A stretch of DNA of 64,000 nt from a virus. The DNA is taken from positions 1-64,000 of IMG/VR virus record IMGVR_UViG_3300034280_000809, one strand, 5' to 3'. Within the stretch, counting starts at the first letter, position 1. Each line of letters opens with the position of its first letter. This document shows, one piece after another, positions 59,893 through 64,000 of this stretch. Both the position numbers and the translations under genes were made by a program. The notes under the pieces are model-generated. The model saw only the letters and a program-made list of their open reading frames with translations. It did not search any database and was not told where the DNA came from.

Positions 59893-60026
59893 GAGCATCC
59901 GTTATGGGCGAAGTTATCTTAACCCTGGCTATTGTAGTTGTAGATACAATCTCAGATTTATTTGCAAAAGGAGTTCAAGAATTTATTTCGAGTACCTTTT
60001 GCAGAAAAAAGAAAGAAGAAAACTAA
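59874..60026 (+). CDS. Small membrane protein
   Basis: 50 residues at ATG 59874 with an excellent SD (GGGAGG 6 nt before). One hydrophobic stretch (about 10-25, SVMGEVILTLAIVVV) and a Lys-rich C-terminus. It is overlapped at its stop by the HTH gene (TAATG). Function unknown. Confidence 0.5.
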   Translation: MVLAKVGASVMGEVILTLAIVVVDTISDLFAKGVQEFISSTFCRKKKEEN

Positions 60027-60202
60027 TGGTAGAAAAAGTAATGCTAACAAGGCAACAAGCAGCCGATTGGTTAGCAGTAAACCCAAAAACGATAGACCGT
60101 ATGATTCTTGCAAAACAATTAAAAGTAATAAAACTTTCAAGAAAGTGCGTAAGAATTCCAGTGGAAAATCTTCAAAAATTAATAAAGGATAAAACTCAAT
60201 AA
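60026..60202 (+). CDS. Helix-turn-helix (excisionase-like) protein
   Basis: 58 residues. VMLTRQQAADWLAVNPKTID is a MerR-like helix-turn-helix_17 motif, as in excisionases and small phage activators, followed by RIPVENLQKLI. Start overlaps the previous stop. It is a candidate excisionase, but the integrase is 2.1 kb away. Other DNA-binding roles are equally possible. Confidence 0.72.
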   Translation: MVEKVMLTRQQAADWLAVNPKTIDRMILAKQLKVIKLSRKCVRIPVENLQKLIKDKTQ

Positions 60203-60702
60203 TGGATAGCAACATTGAAGATTACTCTTCGCGTATTTTAGAACAGCTTTCATCTAGTGTTTACTGTGCTTACATTGCACATGTAGACAAAGCAATGGAT
60301 GAATACAAGCTGTCAGGGGTTTTAAAAGGAGAGCTAGAAGGGTTTCTTATTGTAAGTGGAGATTCTTTACTTGCAGCAAAATACAGAGAGTTATGTGATA
60401 AACAATTTGCAAGAGAAGAAGCGGTACTTATCGGAATTGAAAAAGAAAATATAAAAGAAATGTACTTAAAGCTTACTAATAACAAAGTAAAAAGCCGTAA
60501 ACAAAATTTAGGTATACCTATTCTTTTTCTTTATAAAGGCGATCATCTTCTTAAGCATTTAGATTTTAGCATAACAGATCGAATGTCAGATCAAATAGTA
60601 GACGATTTGTATAAGTCTATTGGAGATTTAAAACTTGTAACAAAAATGGTTTCTTCTTTTCGAGAATACAATCAAATGAAAGGTCGATATGAAAATAACT
60701 AA
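60202..60702 (+). CDS. Unknown protein
   Basis: 166 residues, coupled to the HTH gene (TAATG). Helical, acidic N-terminal half and Lys-rich middle. It overlaps the nuclease gene by 14 nt. No family recognised. Confidence 0.55.
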   Translation: MDSNIEDYSSRILEQLSSSVYCAYIAHVDKAMDEYKLSGVLKGELEGFLIVSGDSLLAAKYRELCDKQFAREEAVLIGIEKENIKEMYLKLTNNKVKSRKQNLGIPILFLYKGDHLLKHLDFSITDRMSDQIVDDLYKSIGDLKLVTKMVSSFREYNQMKGRYENN

Positions 60703-61561
60703 TGTTAAAAACCTTCCAGAATCTTTGGTCAATGCAATTACTTTTGACGACTATTCTAAAGGGTCTTCAGATTTAAGCGTTACAGATTTATGGAAATCGC
60801 CAAGACTGTTAAGTTTAGAAAACAAATACCAAGATCAAATATCACAAGATGCCTCTGATAGAATTTGGGTTCTTTTAGGTAAATGTATTCACGAAATTCT
60901 AAGACGATCTGATACAGAAGCTATTACAGAAACCAGATTGGTAGATGATATTCTTGGTTATAAAATTAGTGGACAGTTTGACAGGTTTGTAAAGAGCCAA
61001 GGCTTGCTTCAGGACTACAAAGTAACTTCTGCGTGGTCTATGGTTTTTGATTCTAAACATAAAGACTGGACTAATCAGTTAAATACTTATGCTCACTTGC
61101 TTAGGAGGCATGGGCACGAAGTAAATAGATTAGAAGTTGTTGCAATCCTTAGAGATTGGCAAGCTAAAGAAGCTAGAATGAAACCTACTTATCCACAAAG
61201 TCCAGTTCAAGTTGTTACTTTAAATTTGTGGAGTAAAGAAGAAGCTCAAATTGCAATAGAAGATCGCGTCAAAAAACATAGTGATGCTAAACAAGCTTTA
61301 CCTTTATGTACACCAGAAGAACAATGGGAGAAACCTGCTGTTTTTGCTGTAATGAAAGACGGTCAAAAACGAGCATTATCTTTGGCTTTAACTGAAGATC
61401 AAGCTCTTACAGATAAAGCTTTGTTTGAAAAAGAACAAGGAAGCAAAAAAGTATTCATTGTTAAAAGGCCAGGAGAAAAAACTCGGTGTGAAGCTTATTG
61501 TTCTGTAAAACAATTTTGCGACCAATACAAACAAGAGAAATCAAATCACGCTGAACCCTAG
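60689..61561 (+). CDS. Cas4/RecB-like PD-(D/E)XK nuclease
   Basis: 290 residues. GKCIHEIL (64-71), acidic D98, DYK (109-111) and the QLNTY motif (about 131) fit the PD-(D/E)XK superfamily of RecB/Cas4 nucleases. C-terminal CEAYCSVKQFC cysteines suggest an Fe-S cluster as in Cas4-like enzymes. Start overlaps the preceding gene. Role in end processing is inferred. No CRISPR array or other cas gene is in the window. Confidence 0.8.
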   Translation: MKITNVKNLPESLVNAITFDDYSKGSSDLSVTDLWKSPRLLSLENKYQDQISQDASDRIWVLLGKCIHEILRRSDTEAITETRLVDDILGYKISGQFDRFVKSQGLLQDYKVTSAWSMVFDSKHKDWTNQLNTYAHLLRRHGHEVNRLEVVAILRDWQAKEARMKPTYPQSPVQVVTLNLWSKEEAQIAIEDRVKKHSDAKQALPLCTPEEQWEKPAVFAVMKDGQKRALSLALTEDQALTDKALFEKEQGSKKVFIVKRPGEKTRCEAYCSVKQFCDQYKQEKSNHAEP

Positions 61562-61611
61562 TAAAAAATAGATATTTAATTAATAATTTCGTTCATCAAG
61601 AAGATGAGATT

Positions 61612-61639
61612 AAAGGAAGCTTTCGGGCTTCCTTTTTTT
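61612..61639 (+). terminator. Intrinsic terminator
   Basis: AAAGGAAGC (61612-61620) pairs with GCTTCCTTT (61627-61635), loop TTTCGG, in a run of seven T. It ends the operon of the nuclease gene. Confidence 0.9.
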
Positions 61640-61657
61640 ATATATAAGGAGTTACTT

Positions 61658-61936
61658 ATGCGATTTTCAGAAATGACTTATGTAAAACCAAATATTCTTT
61701 TAAAAATTGTAGAGTCACCAACAAACCTTTCTGTTGGTGGACAAGATAAAAAAGAAGTTTTGTACACAGTAACATTACTTAGAAAATCTAAAGACGGTTA
61801 TGCTCCCGCTTACTACGAAGAATGCGGAGAAGCGTTTGATAATAGCCCTGTTGAAATGTATCTTGATGCCGTAGAGGTAGAAGAAGTTATTAGCTTTGTT
61901 AAAAGCATAGAAGAAGAACCAGAGTTTGTTAAGTAG
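61658..61936 (+). CDS. Small acidic protein
   Basis: 92 residues from ATG 61658 (AAGGAG upstream). Acidic, strand-rich (EVLYTVTLLRKSKDGYAPAY). It is the last gene before attP. No family recognised. Confidence 0.6.
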   Translation: MRFSEMTYVKPNILLKIVESPTNLSVGGQDKKEVLYTVTLLRKSKDGYAPAYYEECGEAFDNSPVEMYLDAVEVEEVISFVKSIEEEPEFVK

Positions 61937-61967
61937 GTCACCCTATAGGTAACCCATTAGGTAACCC
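61934..61967. repeat. Three decamer repeats, likely integrase arm sites (P arm)
   Basis: TAGGTCACCC at 61934-61943 and TAGGTAACCC at 61946-61955 and 61958-61967, an exact 12-bp period. The first overlaps the stop of the 61658 gene. Two further copies lie on the other side of the core, as expected for integrase arm-type binding sites. Confidence 0.65.
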
Positions 61968-62036
61968 AAAACGCAAGTTTTAATAATGAGTACACTTAAG
62001 TTATTGTAATATATAGGCTTATGATAATAATTTTTT

Positions 62037-62091
62037 GCACGACAACCTGCCTCTGGAGCAGTTTGTCTAGGTTCGAATCCTAGTTCCCCAG
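62037..62091 (+). other. attP core: 3' part of a tRNA-Gln(CTG) gene
   Basis: About 55 bp equal the 3' two-thirds of a tRNA: anticodon loop CTCTGGA (anticodon CTG), T arm CTAGG-TTCGAAT-CCTAG, acceptor TTCCCCA with G as discriminator (U1-A72 and G73 identities fit Gln). The 5' acceptor strand and D arm are missing, so it cannot be a functional tRNA. It is the typical form of a phage attachment core that restores a host tRNA gene. Integrase starts 200 bp downstream. Confidence 0.85.
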
Positions 62092-62148
62092 TTCTTTTTT
62101 TAGTTAAACCTTAACACCCAATATAAGCCAATACTCCTTTAATATAAG

Positions 62149-62179
62149 CCTTTAAAGCCGTTTGCTTGAGCTTTAAAGG
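62149..62179. promoter_or_regulatory. Inverted repeat upstream of integrase
   Basis: CCTTTAAAGC and GCTTTAAAGG with an 11-nt centre. TTGACT follows at once (62180). It may be an operator or accessory att site. Confidence 0.45.
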
Positions 62180-62241
62180 TTGACTTGGCGTTTGCCTGCC
62201 TAAGTACCATAATAGCCAATGAAGGACTGTTTTACCGATTG

Positions 62242-62263
62242 TAGGTAACCCATTAGGTAACCC
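62242..62263. repeat. Two decamer repeats, likely integrase arm sites (P' arm)
   Basis: TAGGTAACCC at 62242-62251 and 62254-62263, same 12-bp period and direction as the three copies on the other side of the core. The last copy ends 26 bp before the integrase ATG, so binding could also repress the int promoter. Confidence 0.65.
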
Positions 62264-62289
62264 AAAACTTAATTCAAGGCAAAGTATTT

Positions 62290-63519
62290 ATGGCTTACAT
62301 CATACGCAGAACAAGGATTAGATGGGTGTTAAACGGCAAAAGGGTTGCAGCTAAAACAAAAGGGGCAAAAAAGGTGGTAGAGAAATCCCCTTTTTATTCT
62401 TTAGGTACAGGTTTGCCCGATAAAAGAAAGCAGTTTATTACACTTAAAGGGGTTACCTCAAAAGAAGCTGCGTACCTTTACTTGCAACGATATAATAAAC
62501 AACAAGAAAACAAAGCGTTGGGTTTAAATTCCTTAAGACCTGATTCAGAAAATTACAATATTGATGCGTTGCTAGCTTTATTTTTAGAGTCATTTAAAAG
62601 AGAAAGCCGTAGTGAGAAATATGTAAGAGATGTGACTTACATCTTAACTTGTTTTTTAAAGCATCCTTCAATTACATTTCTTTCTGAAATAAACACCAAT
62701 AAAATTTTTCAATTATTAGATAAAAAACAATCAAAAAAAGGAAATATTTGGTCGGCTACAACGAAGAATGTATGTAGGAGATATTTGAAAGTCTTTGGAG
62801 CTTGGTGTAAAAAAGAAGGGTACTGGTTAAAAAACAAATTTAAATCTATTGAAAGGTTTAGCGGAGTAAAAATCAAATCTAGAAAAGCTCTTAATGTATA
62901 TCAAATTAAAAAGCTTATACGAGCAACTACTCTAAGACCTTTCTTTCAACGCAGCCGAACAGGTAAGTTAATTAAGTTTACTCCTAAGTATACAGCTTAC
63001 TTAAAAACTAAATCTCGTTGTCGTGCTCTCCTTTATTATTATCTTTTTACCAGCGTATCCAGATTAGGAGCTGCTTTAACTTTAACTCCACAAGATTTAG
63101 AATTAGATGGGCCTTATCCTTGTGCAAACTTTTCTGCCGATAGGGTTAAAAAAAGAAAGATACTATCTAAACCTTTACCTTTAAGTATGGCAGTAATGTT
63201 AAAAAGCTGGATCAAAGAGAAAAAAATAAAAGCTAAAGAACGAATATTTAATTTAGGAAAAATTTTAACTAGAGATTTTCATAAAGATTTAGCCTTTGCA
63301 GGTATACCTAGAAGATATCCTGACGGAAGTAGCATTGATATTCACGCTTTAAAAACTTCTGCTATTAGTTTTTTAGGTCAAAACGGAGTAGAAGGAAAGC
63401 TATTGCAAGATATTGGAGAACATGAAAACTTAAATATAACTAACACTCATTATTTAAAACTAAATCCTGACCAATACAAAAGTGTAGCAACTTTGTTTGA
63501 AACTAATTTGTTTTTATGA
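62290..63519 (+). CDS. int: Tyrosine integrase
   Basis: 409 residues. N-terminal arm-binding and core-binding part (about 1-190), catalytic part from about 200. First Arg in SVSRLGAALTL (R258). A Lys in RVKKRK near 290 may be the strand Lys. The usual H-X-X-R box is HALK (352-355), with Lys in place of Arg. Then IGEHE (His 378 aligned with the second His) and Tyr 388 in THYLK as nucleophile. It integrates the phage at the host tRNA-Gln gene using the adjacent att site. Lys for Arg is unusual but conservative. Confidence 0.88.
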   Translation: MAYIIRRTRIRWVLNGKRVAAKTKGAKKVVEKSPFYSLGTGLPDKRKQFITLKGVTSKEAAYLYLQRYNKQQENKALGLNSLRPDSENYNIDALLALFLESFKRESRSEKYVRDVTYILTCFLKHPSITFLSEINTNKIFQLLDKKQSKKGNIWSATTKNVCRRYLKVFGAWCKKEGYWLKNKFKSIERFSGVKIKSRKALNVYQIKKLIRATTLRPFFQRSRTGKLIKFTPKYTAYLKTKSRCRALLYYYLFTSVSRLGAALTLTPQDLELDGPYPCANFSADRVKKRKILSKPLPLSMAVMLKSWIKEKKIKAKERIFNLGKILTRDFHKDLAFAGIPRRYPDGSSIDIHALKTSAISFLGQNGVEGKLLQDIGEHENLNITNTHYLKLNPDQYKSVATLFETNLFL

Positions 63520-64000
63520 TCGATCAATAGTAGAACAAAATTTTTGTGTTTGTCTGTAATATTCTGTTTCTTCTTTTGGCTCGGGTCTGTTGTAATACCA
63601 GCCATGATGTTTGCAGGTGTAACGTCCAGCTAGACGCGGAGCTATAAAGAATTCGTCATCAAAGTATTTTTTGTTGTAAAAAGCAAAAGTAGTATCTGTT
63701 AAAGCTTCGTATATGGGATCACCACCGTCTGTTGTATCTAATATGATTTTCCAATAAGAAGGTTCGTGAATGTTAATAGTAGGGCAAATTTTATCTTTTT
63801 CTTTAATGTCTAAAGCTAATCCTATTTTTTTCCATCTTTTTTTTTCTGATAAATCTATTAAGTCTTTTACTAAAGTATTAGGTACTTTGTCAGGGAATTC
63901 TAAATCGGGATCAGACACAAAAAAATAAGTTGGTAAGTTGTTCCATATTTCACTACGCAAAAAGAAATCCCTTGGCCCAGGATTTTCTGGATAACAAACT
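63514..64000 (-). CDS. Glycosyltransferase-like protein, N-terminus beyond window
   Basis: At least 162 residues, open through the right edge (the start is not in the window). LPTYFFVSDPDLEFPD, KKIGLALDI, YWKIILD and TFAFYNKKYFDD match glycosyltransferases of a bacterial family with a DPDL motif. The HHGWYYN end is also typical. It may modify the cell surface or virion. It converges with the integrase, overlapping by 6 nt. Confidence 0.65.
   Translation of the reverse strand, partial: VCYPENPGPRDFFLRSEIWNNLPTYFFVSDPDLEFPDKVPNTLVKDLIDLSEKKRWKKIGLALDIKEKDKICPTINIHEPSYWKIILDTTDGGDPIYEALTDTTFAFYNKKYFDDEFFIAPRLAGRYTCKHHGWYYNRPEPKEETEYYRQTQKFCSTIDRS

Noticed and set aside
60689-61561. CRISPR adaptation gene (cas4)
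   Set aside because: No array and no cas1/cas2; phages commonly carry Cas4/RecB-like nucleases for recombination.
62037-62091. Functional tRNA-Gln gene
   Set aside because: No 5' acceptor strand or D arm; only the 3' part is present, as in an attachment core.
61934-62263. CRISPR-like array
   Set aside because: The repeats are 10 bp with 2-bp gaps, only five copies in two groups; they fit integrase arm sites.

Overview
The window is a 64 kb piece of an AT-rich, temperate, tailed bacteriophage genome (Caudoviricetes, siphovirus-like), free or as a prophage. Support comes from an HK97-type capsid, protease, portal and terminase set, a lambda G/GT-like tail-chaperone frameshift, a long tape measure, a phage replication and recombination set, and a tyrosine integrase beside a 3' tRNA-Gln(CTG) fragment that looks like attP. 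Genes run off both ends. The host is not directly visible. A bacterium is certain; a planctomycete-like host is only an impression from the style of some structural and accessory proteins. The roughly 55 bp tRNA fragment should identify it.

Layout. 1-15.1 kb, minus strand: virion module, transcribed from portal (15.09 kb) through protease-scaffold fusion, capsid, decoration-like protein, connector, joining and tail-terminator proteins, two tail-tube paralogues, frameshifting chaperones and tape measure to a partial tail gene. 15.1-17.6 kb: a divergent 826-residue unknown protein. 17.7-30 kb, plus strand: a less AT-rich region with small membrane proteins, repeated structured leaders, strong hairpin terminators, a 43-nt tRNA-like hairpin, and an 844-residue protein that I read as a divergent two-barrel (QDE-1/YonO-type) RNA polymerase. 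29-37.5 kb: a C5-cytosine methyltransferase, many small overlapping accessory genes with local duplications, and an exonuclease-BRCT fusion. 37.5-40.4 kb: small membrane proteins and a PhoH-like ATPase.

40.4-52.9 kb, minus strand: terminase large and small subunits, acetyltransferase, RuvC-like resolvase, a free-standing tandem intein-like (Hint) protein, family A DNA polymerase, primase-helicase, a probable ssDNA-binding protein, nucleotide diphosphohydrolase and a RecT-like annealase. A divergent control region at 52.9-53.2 kb carries three inverted repeats and a ribbon-helix-helix gene. 53.2-61.9 kb, plus strand: YqaJ-type exonuclease, an AT-rich possible origin, a MoxR ATPase/VWA-metallopeptidase-like cluster, an HTH protein and a Cas4/RecB-like nuclease. 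61.9-63.5 kb: attP with five decamer repeats, then integrase. The window ends in a partial, convergent glycosyltransferase-like gene.

How they fit: polymerase, primase-helicase, SSB-like protein, annealase, exonuclease and resolvase form a self-contained replication and recombination set. Terminase lies with these genes rather than beside portal. The best candidates for new biology are the RNA-polymerase-like protein with its surrounding structured leaders, the extein-less double Hint protein, and the MoxR/VWA cluster.
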